Assembly: GCF_024498075.1 (NCBI RefSeq)
Contig: NZ_JANHOF010000005.1
Span: forward strand, 62,001 to 126,000
DNA: 64,000 nt
Direction: 5' to 3'
Origin: Paenibacillus mendelii
GTDB taxonomy: Bacteria > Bacillota > Bacilli > Paenibacillales > Paenibacillaceae
Part shown: in pieces, positions 17,502 to 25,777 of the stretch
Position numbering within the stretch: the first letter of the stretch is position 1
How the letters are laid out: each line of letters begins with the position of its first letter
Notes under the pieces: generated by a model
Databases searched by the model: none
What the model saw: only the letters and a program-made list of their open reading frames with translations
What the model was told of the DNA's origin: nothing
Program-made: the position numbers and the translations under genes

Positions 17502-18071
17502 TTATATCTGATCGTTTTCATTGAATCGTTGGAAGCTATATTGTGACCAGTTCGTAAGGCCGATACTTGATAATTCTGTTGCTGCTTCGATTGGACTTAA
17601 TTCAAATCCCCCATGAATCCACTGCGTAAGATAGCCTATCGTTCCATAGCCCGCAAAGGTAGCGTATCCCTTATGACGGTAGACATGAACCAGCTGCTCG
17701 AATAATTGTTGGGATAGATAATGAATGAAAACGGGGTTCCTGAGCTGCTGATTGTAAAAGCTCTTATAAGTCATCATGTGCTTGCATATTTCCAAAGTCG
17801 TTTTTTGCACTTGATTCGGCGCTGCGGACACGGATTCTTTATCGTAAACCTGATAATGAGATAAAAATTCATCGGTAATATGTTCGGTCAGTTTGTCCAT
17901 TAAATCATATTTATCAAGAAAATGCAGATAGAAGGTAGAACGGCTGATGCCTGCTTTTTTCACAATTTGACTCACGGATATTTTATCGAACGGTGATTTG
18001 TCTAGTAAATCGAGAAAGGCTATGACGATATAATGACGGGCAGAAAAGCTGTCGGAATGTTGGTCATTCAC
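17502..18071 (-). CDS. TetR family transcriptional regulator
   Basis: 189 residues. The helix-turn-helix is ISVSQIVKKAGISRSTFYLHF; the C-terminal half with TYKSFYNQQLRNPVF and IHGGFELSP matches the DhaS-like TetR branch of Firmicutes. It is divergent from an SDR gene 110 bp away, with a palindrome in between, so it probably represses that gene. The inducer cannot be told. Confidence 0.88.
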   Translation of the reverse strand: MNDQHSDSFSARHYIVIAFLDLLDKSPFDKISVSQIVKKAGISRSTFYLHFLDKYDLMDKLTEHITDEFLSHYQVYDKESVSAAPNQVQKTTLEICKHMMTYKSFYNQQLRNPVFIHYLSQQLFEQLVHVYRHKGYATFAGYGTIGYLTQWIHGGFELSPIEAATELSSIGLTNWSQYSFQRFNENDQI

Positions 18072-18091
18072 GAACGATCCCTCTTCTCAAC

Positions 18092-18163
18092 TGGACAGTT
18101 AGGTCCATTTTGTCGTTTGAAACCTTGCTCGTATTGATATTAAATTAAATTATATCGTATATC
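18092..18163. promoter_or_regulatory. TetR operator candidate and SDR promoter
   Basis: TGGAC-N6-GTCCA at 18092-18107 is a palindrome close to the TetR start. A promoter toward the SDR follows: TTGATA (18134-18139), 18-bp spacer, TATATC (18158-18163). Elements are seen; binding is inferred. Confidence 0.5.
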
Positions 18164-18181
18164 TTCTTAGGAGGTAAAATA

Positions 18182-19003
18182 ATGCCGAATGTTTATGTGA
18201 TAACTGGCGGGTCCGGTGGAATGGGGAAAGAAATTGCCAAGCGTCTGGGACATAAAGGGACAATCTTATTAGCGGATATCCGTGAAGAAAATTTACAAAG
18301 CACCGTTAAGGAATTACAAGCTGAAGGACTCTCAGCTGTGGAGTATCAAACACTTGATATTACGAATAAAGAACAAGTAGACGCACTAGCGCAGCGAGCC
18401 GAGGCGTTAGGGGACTTGAAAGCTATTATTCACACAGCAGGTTTATCCCCGACGATGGCTGATTCAAGACGCATTACCCAAGTGAATTTGGTTGGGACAG
18501 GTTATATTCTTGACGCATTCTTAGCCATCGCTAAACCGGGATCTGTGGCGATCTGTGTTTCATCTATGAGCGGCCATATGGTACCTAGAGAAGGACCTTA
18601 TGTAGAACTGCTTAAGAACCCGTTAGCATCAAATATAGTGGTAGCGATGGAACCGTTCACCCAAGGCTCTTCCGGTGCCGCGTACAGCTTATCCAAGCTG
18701 GGGGTACTGTTAATTGTTGAAGATCAAGCATGGGAATGGGGGCAAAAAGGGGCACGTATAGTATCTGTCTCTCCGGGGACGATTAATACACCAATGGGAC
18801 GCCAAGAAGCAGACAATCAAGAACAGATGAAAATCCTGTTGCAGAATACGCCTTTGCAGCGCGAAGGCGCGCCTTCTGAAATTGCATCGGTTGTAGACTT
18901 CTTATGCAGCGATGATAGTTCTTATATTACAGGCACAGATATTCGTGTAGATGGTGGAACCGTTGCCAACATGCAGCGATTAAACGCGCAAAGAAGCCAC
19001 TAG
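18182..19003 (+). CDS. Short-chain dehydrogenase/reductase
   Basis: 273 residues with a textbook ribosome site (TTAGGAGG, 7-8 bases). The cofactor motif is TGGSGGMG, the catalytic Tyr/Lys are in AYSLSKLGV, and SPGTINTPMG follows, all classical SDR. Between the cofactor motif and the active site there is an HTAGLSP block in place of NNAG. The adjacent divergent TetR regulator suggests induction by a toxic carbonyl or alcohol. A long GC stem closes the transcript. Confidence 0.9.
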   Translation: MPNVYVITGGSGGMGKEIAKRLGHKGTILLADIREENLQSTVKELQAEGLSAVEYQTLDITNKEQVDALAQRAEALGDLKAIIHTAGLSPTMADSRRITQVNLVGTGYILDAFLAIAKPGSVAICVSSMSGHMVPREGPYVELLKNPLASNIVVAMEPFTQGSSGAAYSLSKLGVLLIVEDQAWEWGQKGARIVSVSPGTINTPMGRQEADNQEQMKILLQNTPLQREGAPSEIASVVDFLCSDDSSYITGTDIRVDGGTVANMQRLNAQRSH

Positions 19004-19053
19004 TTGACCTTCCATGAGCCGCCTGTGCAGCAGAACGCTCCAATGGCAATGAA

Positions 19054-19085
19054 GAAGCCAGGGGGATCTGATCCCTCTGGCTTCC
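19054..19085. terminator. Stem-loop between convergent SDR and MFS genes
   Basis: 14-bp stem GAAGCCAGGGGGAT with one G-T pairing; no long T-run on the plus strand, short T-rich tail on the minus strand. Confidence 0.6.
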
Positions 19086-19098
19086 ACCGAATATCGTA

Positions 19099-20556
19099 CT
19101 AGTGATTCAATGCATGGTCTCTCTGCTTGTTGAAGGCGGCGAAAGCCGCGAACAGCAGCAGGATGATGCCGGTGAGCATAAACCCTTCGAGGATGTTGAA
19201 CGGCAGCCAGCCAAGCAGGGAAGAGCCGGCCACAACACCCAGCGAGAAGAAGGCGTAGAAGTAACCGTAAGCTTTTCCCCGCAGTTCAGTTGGGACAGCT
19301 TTAATGAGCATCGTATTGATTGAGGGGAACAAGAAGGCAAAGCCTACTCCGTATAGCCCTAAAACAAAGTAAAGCGTTAATGTCGTCGTGGATAGGCTAA
19401 TAAGCAGCTGACTTACTCCCATTAACCCCATTCCAAAGGCCAACGTTGTTGATGAGGCGGCGCGATCGAATATACGATTTGTAGGAAGTACGAATATGAG
19501 AACGGCAATGATCCCGAATGTGCTCATCAAGGTGCCGCTCAATCTCGAATCATAACCTAGTGTTTGAACATGCAGGGGCAGCAAATAAGCGATTGCGCCT
19601 TGCGAGAACATCAAGAAGAAAGCACCGCCATATGCCTTTATTACGCCCGAATTGAAAAGCGAGCCTGAAGCTTGAATGAGCTCGTCCTTCTCTTTCTTGG
19701 CTATCTTGTACTTGCCAAGAAAAACAGCGGACAGGAGGGTAAGTGAAAATCCCGCTATAGCTACGCATGTAAAGACGTAGGGTACCGAGGTTTTGCTCGC
19801 CATAATTCCGCTGAAAGCAGGGCCGATAATAGCGGCTAGTCCCACAAACGTGCCGGTAAAGGCAACTTTCTTGCCTTGCTGATCATGAACTGTCGTGTTC
19901 GCAGAGAAAGTAAATGCTGCGGGCACAATCAATCCGGCGACAAATCCATGCAGAATTCGTACGATGATCAAGAACAAGGGTTGATCGACGAAATGATAAA
20001 GGAGCAGCGCGACGCTTGTTAACAGCAAGCCGACCATCAATATTTTGAAGGGCCCGACCTTATCCGTCATTATCCCGGATAAAATATTGCCAAGCGTATT
20101 GGCTAACGAATACAACCCGATCACGAAGCCCACGATAAACGAGCTGGCGCCGACGGATGCCGCAAAGGTACTCATGACCGGGAGCTGCGAGAATAAGTCG
20201 AAAAAAGAAAAAAACACGATGCTGTACACGAGCACGGCATAGTTAAAGGGCCTTATGCTATAGCTGGCTTGTGCCTTCTTCAGCTTCCAGTCCAGTATAA
20301 AGTTGCCGAAAGGGATAAAAGCTGCGATTAGTGCTGCAGCCGGCCAAAGCAGGCTCCAATTCATCCGAATGGCGGCATACAGGATAGCGAGTGCATAAAC
20401 GCTGAAAATCCCGCCATGGATACTTCCCATAATCGTTACGGCGATGTCCATCCCCCAAATATATTTCAAGGGCATCGCGATACTGAGTAATAATAGCAAT
20501 GAAATACCATCTAATAGTCCTGTGATACGTAAAATGTGGATTGGATGTAAACGCAC
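19099..20556 (-). CDS. Fusion protein: DUF3817 membrane domain plus MFS transporter
   Basis: 485 residues starting at GTG 20556 with GAGGAG 8 bases upstream. Residues 1 to about 95 match the DUF3817 family, normally a separate small membrane protein (GLLDGISLLLLL, IHGGIFSVYALAIL, IPFGNFILDWKLKKAQ). From about 105 to the end there is a 12-segment major facilitator with the loop motif GIMTDKVGPFK and a second half starting near residue 295. The frame is continuous across the joint, with no stop or shift. Probably a drug or metabolite exporter; the role of the extra domain is unknown. Confidence 0.85.
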   Translation of the reverse strand: MRLHPIHILRITGLLDGISLLLLLSIAMPLKYIWGMDIAVTIMGSIHGGIFSVYALAILYAAIRMNWSLLWPAAALIAAFIPFGNFILDWKLKKAQASYSIRPFNYAVLVYSIVFFSFFDLFSQLPVMSTFAASVGASSFIVGFVIGLYSLANTLGNILSGIMTDKVGPFKILMVGLLLTSVALLLYHFVDQPLFLIIVRILHGFVAGLIVPAAFTFSANTTVHDQQGKKVAFTGTFVGLAAIIGPAFSGIMASKTSVPYVFTCVAIAGFSLTLLSAVFLGKYKIAKKEKDELIQASGSLFNSGVIKAYGGAFFLMFSQGAIAYLLPLHVQTLGYDSRLSGTLMSTFGIIAVLIFVLPTNRIFDRAASSTTLAFGMGLMGVSQLLISLSTTTLTLYFVLGLYGVGFAFLFPSINTMLIKAVPTELRGKAYGYFYAFFSLGVVAGSSLLGWLPFNILEGFMLTGIILLLFAAFAAFNKQRDHALNH

Positions 20557-20693
20557 TTGTTAGGCTCCTCATGTATAGTGAACTGCTTGTTCTATTCTAA
20601 CATTGGATCGGCATGTCGAATAGCTCGGAAGGAAATGGGAAGGTTAGGCAGCTCATATCAAGGAGCTGGTGTTATCGCGGGGATTCGTCAAAC

Positions 20694-20750
20694 AAGGAAA
20701 TAACCGCTGCACACTTATGATTCTCTAAGCGTGCAGCGGTTATTTCCTTT
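20694..20750. terminator. Strong 19-bp inverted repeat at the end of the propeller-enzyme gene
   Basis: 20694-20712 is exactly complementary to 20731-20749 with an 18-base loop. The gene that ends at 20804 on the minus strand reads into it; the distal arm is T-rich on both strands. Confidence 0.8.
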
Positions 20751-20803
20751 ATAGCCAGATGAATAACGAAAACAGCGGGCGAGGGTCACTTATTGCTTCG
20801 TAT

Positions 20804-21820
20804 TTAAGTCTGCAAATCCGTTAATGGCTGCGAGGTGGCAACCGTGATGGTCCTGAATTCATTGCCGAAGTTGACGGTAATGTCACCGGGCTGGCTCGGC
20901 CGGCATGCGCAATAGAAATGATACAAGATACCTTCGTGGCGGATAACGGATGGCTTATGCGCATGGATGCTGTCCAGACTGCCGCTTTGTCCGGCCTGAA
21001 CAATCGGCTGAGGATGCTTCTCCCATGTCAGCAGGTCGCCTGACAAGGCGAGGCCCTCCTGCGCATGCTTGCCGTCGTAGCCGAAGTAATACATTGCCCA
21101 TTCGTCCCGATGCTTCAGCACGCAAGGATCGCTGGCGAATTTCTCGTCCCATGCATTTGCGGTAACGCGCAGCAGCGGATTCCCGTCGACTCGGGTCCAA
21201 TTCACCAGATCGGGCGATGTAGCCAGACCGGTCTGCTCCACCCAACCGGAGCCGCTGTCCGTCTTGTTCTTGGCGTTGTAAAACAAATAGAACAGGCCGT
21301 CATGCTCCAGCAGGCATTCCTTATACAAGCCGCCCTGCTCCCACGCGGCACCGTCCTCCGGCGACAGAATCGGCTCCGGCAGCCGGTTCCAGTTAAGCAG
21401 GCTCGGGTCCTCCGTCCATGCGAGCCCGATGCGTCCGGGGCCGTTCTCATAGCCATCGCCGGGATAGGCATGATAGGCGAGCCAATATTTATTCTGCCAT
21501 TTCTTGAGCACCGGCGGGCCGTCCATATCGTTCTCGCGCAGGATCCAGCATCCGGCGGCATTCAATGAATCCCAGCCGCTGCCTTCTCCACGGCGCAGCA
21601 CCAAGCCAATCGGCTCCCAATCGAGCAGATTATCACTGGTTGCCAGCCCCGTCTGGTAGCCTTTGCCGTCAAAGCCGATGTACATCATGTAATATTGGTT
21701 TTGATGGTAGAACACGAACGGGCAATCGATCGCTTTCTCATCGAAGGCGCCCGCCACTCCAGAGCCGGTAAGCACCGGCTTATCCCGTTTGTACGGGGTT
21801 AAGTAGTCGTTTATATTCAT
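20804..21820 (-). CDS. Glycoside hydrolase, five-bladed beta-propeller (GH43/GH130-type)
   Basis: 338 residues with repeated blades typical of GH43/GH32/GH130 enzymes: FYHQNQYYMMYIGFDG, LATSDNLLDWEP, GLAWTEDPSLLNWNRL, FYLFYNAKN, GLATSPDLVNWTRV, MYYFGYDGKHAQEGLALS. Such proteins hydrolyse or phosphorolyse beta-linked sugars. Candidate acids lie in DCPFVF, KECLLEH and SDPCVLKH. There is no signal peptide. ATG 21820 follows AAGGAGCG. A divergent AraC regulator 129 bp away probably controls it. The substrate and the choice between hydrolase and phosphorylase are open. Confidence 0.78.
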   Translation of the reverse strand: MNINDYLTPYKRDKPVLTGSGVAGAFDEKAIDCPFVFYHQNQYYMMYIGFDGKGYQTGLATSDNLLDWEPIGLVLRRGEGSGWDSLNAAGCWILRENDMDGPPVLKKWQNKYWLAYHAYPGDGYENGPGRIGLAWTEDPSLLNWNRLPEPILSPEDGAAWEQGGLYKECLLEHDGLFYLFYNAKNKTDSGSGWVEQTGLATSPDLVNWTRVDGNPLLRVTANAWDEKFASDPCVLKHRDEWAMYYFGYDGKHAQEGLALSGDLLTWEKHPQPIVQAGQSGSLDSIHAHKPSVIRHEGILYHFYCACRPSQPGDITVNFGNEFRTITVATSQPLTDLQT

Positions 21821-21948
21821 GTCATTCGCTCCTTATATGAGTTGCGATTTGATGATTTCATAACGATACTAGCATGGAAAACCGTTTATTCCCATGATTG
21901 TATCAGGTATAATTTTGATCAAATCCGACTTTAAGGAGCCGTATCAGG

Positions 21949-22839
21949 ATGGAAGGTTCTCCAGCTTTGCGATTTCAATGCAGTCCGTTCCCGACGTACA
22001 TCTCCTCCGGAAAGGTGAATTACGGGCCGATCGATATGCATCCGGAGCGAGTTTTTTCGACCTTTGTGGCCATGTTCATCGAGGAGGGTGCGCTCTACTT
22101 CACGGAAGGCGAAAGCGCCTATACGCTTACCGCAGGACAATGGTTCATTCAGACGCCGGGCATCCGGCATTATGGACATCGGGCCAGCGGGGTCAAGACG
22201 GTGTTCCGCTATGTCCATTTTTTGCCGCAGGCAGCATGGCGGATCGAAACCGATCCCCTCTTGCCGGAGCAGTCTCCTCGCGTGAAGCAGCTCGACAGCG
22301 GCGAAGGTGTCCGTTCTCCACAATTCGAGATCGCGCTGCCGATGCGCGGCGTATACCCGCAGCCGGACTGGCAGGAGCTGTTCGAGCAGCTGCATGAAGA
22401 ACAAGTGCCGGGCAGAGGGGCGCTGCATAAACAAATGTGCTTTCTCGAGCTGCTCGAACGGATGGTGTGGCTGGACAGTGAACGGAAGGATCCGTCTGAT
22501 CCGATCAAGGCAGTGATCGCTTATATGCAGCGTCATTATGCGGAACCGCTGAGTGTCGCGGAATTGGGCGGACGCTTCCACTTTTCCCCGGATTATTTAA
22601 CCAGACGGATCAAGCAAGCAACCGGTATGACACCGTCCGCATTGATGCTCCAGTATCGGATGAACAAGGCGAAGCATCTGCTGGTGCATACGAATACAAC
22701 CGTCCAGCAGATTAGCCGGGACAGCGGTTATAACGACATTGCCGTGTTCAGCCGTTTGTTCAAGAAGCATGCCGGGCAGTCGCCTACGTATTACAGGCGT
22801 GAGCAATGGGGCAGGAGCGGGGAGAAAGACATGGATTAG
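21949..22839 (+). CDS. AraC family transcriptional regulator
   Basis: 296 residues: an N-terminal cupin-like sensor (about 20-110, with ALYFTEGESAYTLTAGQWF and FIQTPGIRHYG) and two C-terminal helix-turn-helix motifs (LSVAELGGRFHFSPDYLTRR; VQQISRDSGYNDIAVFSRLF). ATG 21949 follows AAGGAG. It is divergent from the GH43/GH130-type enzyme and probably activates it when a breakdown sugar is present. Confidence 0.9.
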   Translation: MEGSPALRFQCSPFPTYISSGKVNYGPIDMHPERVFSTFVAMFIEEGALYFTEGESAYTLTAGQWFIQTPGIRHYGHRASGVKTVFRYVHFLPQAAWRIETDPLLPEQSPRVKQLDSGEGVRSPQFEIALPMRGVYPQPDWQELFEQLHEEQVPGRGALHKQMCFLELLERMVWLDSERKDPSDPIKAVIAYMQRHYAEPLSVAELGGRFHFSPDYLTRRIKQATGMTPSALMLQYRMNKAKHLLVHTNTTVQQISRDSGYNDIAVFSRLFKKHAGQSPTYYRREQWGRSGEKDMD

Positions 22840-23288
22840 ACCGCTGCATGGACGAAGTACATCACTATGATTGAGAGAGGCGGAATCTCCCCGTTGGTTC
22901 GATCCTTTGCAGTGGATCATGGACAGGCGCTGCCTGACCAGATCATTGTAAGGGGTTTTTTTATGCGCAAGAAAAATAAAGATGTTATTGGTTTGTTTGG
23001 GAGTACTATATGTAAGTAAATATAACATAAAATAATTGAATCAAACATAACCACTCTCGAACCCTCAATGAATTTGTGGATTCAGACATTTTTATGACAT
23101 TAAGATAACTTTTAATGTTAAACATATTGACGTAAAATTGAGACGGTGTTACTATCTTGGTAGAAAAGCGGCCAGATTAATGGCCTTGCGGAGGTGGGCG
23201 GCGATGTGAGGACGGGTGCGGGAGGATGTGCGACACGATCGGTAGATTGAGAGAGTTGCGACAAAAGCAAGATTGGGAGAGGAGCCTA
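22840..23288 (+). promoter_or_regulatory. Gap before the amidase, with its promoter
   Basis: Holds a promoter TTGACG (23127-23132), 17-bp spacer, TACTAT (23150-23155). Just upstream is the inverted repeat ACATTAA-N8-TTAATGT (23097-23118), possibly an operator. The first 120 bases include a GATCC/GGATC hairpin and a GGGG-T7 run that may end the AraC transcript. The 130-base leader after the promoter is G-rich and holds no clear gene. Confidence 0.55.
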
Positions 23289-24887
23289 ATGTCTATGGGA
23301 CAGCAAGCCGTTCATTTCTCGTTCAGACGTTCTTTATCCATCATTCTCGTCATTATGCTGACTGCAACTGTACTGGTTTCCGTGCCTGCGGCATCGGCAG
23401 CCGACAAATTCCGCTTCGAAGAAATTACCGTTCAACAATTGCAAGCTGGCTACGCCAAGGGTGACTATACGGCCGTGGAGGTCGTGCAGGCCTATCTGGA
23501 TCGCATAAAAAAATATGAATCCGCCTATAATGCCTTCACTGTCATGAACGACAAGGCATTGGCGGAAGCGAAAGAGATCGATCGGCTTCGCGCAGCGGGC
23601 AAGCCGCTGGGGAAATTAGCCGGTGTTCCGATTGTCATCAAGGAGGCTGTGGACATGGCGGGCTTCCCGTCGACGATGGGCTGGGAGCCGCTGAGCAAGG
23701 ACAAGGGCGGCATTGAGCTCATACCGGAGACGGATGCGCCGGTCGTCAGCCGCTTGAAGGAAGCCGGAGCCATCATCCTGGGCAGAACTAACATTCCGGC
23801 CTTCAGCAGCTCAGGTACGCGAGCGACAACGAGCTGGGACGGGGATACATATAATGCGGTCGACAGAAGGCTGGTGCCGGGTGCGAGCAGCAGCGGAACG
23901 GCCACCTCGATCTCGGGTAATTTTGCGGTGCTCGGCATTGCGGAGGAGACGGGCGGATCCATTCAGAATCCCGCGGCTGCGCAGGCGCTGGTCGGCATTA
24001 AGCCGACATTCGGCTTGGTTGCCAATGCCGGGGTCGTTCCGCTCGGCGGAAGCACACGGGATGTTATTGGCCCCCATGCCAGAACGGTTCAAGACGCGGC
24101 CATCATGCTGGATGTGATCGCTGGATACAGTCATGAGGATCCGAAGACGGTCGCTTCCATCGGCAATATGCCCCGCAGCGGCTATACATCCAAGCTTAAC
24201 CCGCTCGCACTCAAAGGCAAGCGAATCGGACTCTACGGCCCGGGCTGGAGGAATCAGGAGCTGACGGATGAGACGCAGCAGCTCTACGACCGCGCGATCG
24301 CGGAGCTGGAGAAGCAGGGCGCGACCGTCGTTCCGGATCCTTTCGCCGGGACCGAATTTGCCGAGTATGTCAAAGCATCCGGATCGGTGGGCATCGAGTC
24401 CGTTATCTACGATATGCAGGACTATCTGGAGCGGCTTGGGCCGAATGCGGCGATCAAGTCCGTGCAGGAGCTGATGGATAAGACGGGGCAGACGCCTTCC
24501 ATCTTCGACCGGTATAACAAGAAGCATCCGGATCCGAACGGCGTGGCGGATTTATCTGCTTTCGTGAAGGTCCGTACCAAAATGCTGCAAATCTTCAACG
24601 ATGTGATGGATGAGCACAATCTGGATGTGTTGGTCTATCCACAAATGTTCAAGGAAACGCCGCAGCTGGACAGCAAAGACAACATCGGCGCGACGACCGT
24701 CTCCGAAATCAACATTGCGGGCGTCCCGCTGGTCACCGTTCCCGGCGGTTACTATAAGAGCGGATCACCATTCGCAATCGCCTTCGTCGGCAAGATGTGG
24801 AGCGAAGCGGATCTGCTCGGCATGGCTTACGATTACGAACAGGCGACCAAATTCCGCAAGGCGCCGGTGCTGGTGGAGAAGCCATAA
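23289..24887 (+). CDS. Exported amidase (amidase-signature family)
   Basis: About 532 residues from ATG 23289 (GAGAGGAG 4 bases upstream; ATG 23295 is an equally good choice). An N-terminal signal peptide ends near ASA/ADKF. The amidase-signature core is complete: Lys in VPIVIKEAVD, cis-Ser in PGASSSGTATS and nucleophile Ser in EETGGSIQNPA, the Ser-Ser-Lys triad of the family. It would hydrolyse amides outside the membrane. The glycine-rich loop reads ASSSGT where most relatives have GSSGG. Its gene stands alone with its own promoter and stem-loop. Confidence 0.88.
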   Translation: MSMGQQAVHFSFRRSLSIILVIMLTATVLVSVPAASAADKFRFEEITVQQLQAGYAKGDYTAVEVVQAYLDRIKKYESAYNAFTVMNDKALAEAKEIDRLRAAGKPLGKLAGVPIVIKEAVDMAGFPSTMGWEPLSKDKGGIELIPETDAPVVSRLKEAGAIILGRTNIPAFSSSGTRATTSWDGDTYNAVDRRLVPGASSSGTATSISGNFAVLGIAEETGGSIQNPAAAQALVGIKPTFGLVANAGVVPLGGSTRDVIGPHARTVQDAAIMLDVIAGYSHEDPKTVASIGNMPRSGYTSKLNPLALKGKRIGLYGPGWRNQELTDETQQLYDRAIAELEKQGATVVPDPFAGTEFAEYVKASGSVGIESVIYDMQDYLERLGPNAAIKSVQELMDKTGQTPSIFDRYNKKHPDPNGVADLSAFVKVRTKMLQIFNDVMDEHNLDVLVYPQMFKETPQLDSKDNIGATTVSEINIAGVPLVTVPGGYYKSGSPFAIAFVGKMWSEADLLGMAYDYEQATKFRKAPVLVEKP

Positions 24888-24914
24888 ACCGGCAGCTCGA
24901 CCACCTATAACACA

Positions 24915-24957
24915 ATACGAATGCCCTTGTCCGTAGATCGGTCAAGGGTATTCGTAT
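24915..24957 (+). terminator. Stem-loop after the amidase gene
   Basis: 15-bp stem with one non-Watson-Crick pair (24915-24929 with 24943-24957), 13-base loop; no T-run, so a less certain terminator. Confidence 0.6.
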
Positions 24958-25044
24958 GTCATGAACGGCTAATAACGCGCTGGGCACATAACAAAGACTT
25001 GGTTGTGTGGAAACAAGCGGGATACGGGTTCACAGGCTCTACCG

Positions 25045-25088
25045 ATAAACAAGGAAACCACATCCGCTGGACGTGGTTCCTTGTTTAT
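25045..25088 (-). terminator. Terminator overlapping the end of the small membrane-protein gene
   Basis: 17-bp stem with one bulged base (25045-25061 with 25073-25088); the stem includes the minus-strand stop codon at 25085. Confidence 0.65.
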
Positions 25089-25615
25089 ACCGATGCATAT
25101 CGAATCAATCCTAGTATAGCAAAGCCAAACAAAACCGTACCGGCGCCAATGCCTGTAATCGCGCTGTTCGCTACCTGCAGTTTGCGGGATATAAATAACG
25201 AAATGATTGAGACTGCCACGAGTAATGCCGCCAGGATATATAAGCTGCTGTCATTAAAAACACTTTTCAAGCCAATAAAATGAATACCTACAATAAAGGC
25301 AATCCAAGGGGCGACGTAATCCTTATGCTTGAATTTAATCAACACAAAAGCACCGGCGCCAGCCACAAAGAATTCAATGTAGACTGTAATGAGGTATTGA
25401 CTGAATGAGCCCGTGTTTGACAAAGCGGAAGGCGCGTCCCAGTTCGTTACGCTTAGATAGACACCCAGCAAGCATACTAGAAGTGCTACACCGGAAGCGA
25501 TACCAATATATTTGCGCCAGCTTTTCCTGGGATCTTCTTGTGCCCAGCCGAACCAGCAAAAACTAAACATGCCGAATATGGATGCGTACATGGCGTAGTC
25601 CCTTATGTATTCCAT
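25085..25615 (-). CDS. Small integral membrane protein, unrecognised family
   Basis: 176 residues with about six hydrophobic segments. ATG 25615 is chosen because AGGAGGAGG lies 5 bases upstream; an upstream in-frame start has no site. The N-terminus has AMYASIFGMFSFCWFGWAQEDPRKSWR, resembling small Bacillus membrane proteins of unknown function, and the rest is tandem hydrophobic helices. It stands between the amidase and the multicopper oxidase with no clear functional link to either. Confidence 0.75.
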   Translation of the reverse strand: MEYIRDYAMYASIFGMFSFCWFGWAQEDPRKSWRKYIGIASGVALLVCLLGVYLSVTNWDAPSALSNTGSFSQYLITVYIEFFVAGAGAFVLIKFKHKDYVAPWIAFIVGIHFIGLKSVFNDSSLYILAALLVAVSIISLFISRKLQVANSAITGIGAGTVLFGFAILGLIRYASV

Positions 25616-25777
25616 GAGATCCCTCCTCCTGTTAATAGATAACTGCTGCATGTAGATCCCTTATTTACTATAACATGGATGGAATGGCATGAATACGGCA
25701 CATAAACAACTTGCAGGAGTGGAGGACATTGAGTAAGAAGACGCTCAGTCCATTCCCTTATCCGCGATCAATTGCAT

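Noticed and set aside
20571..20690. Small gene in the gap upstream of the DUF3817-MFS gene
   Set aside because: Only short frames without ribosome sites; the stretch holds the MFS leader and the 19-bp inverted repeat.
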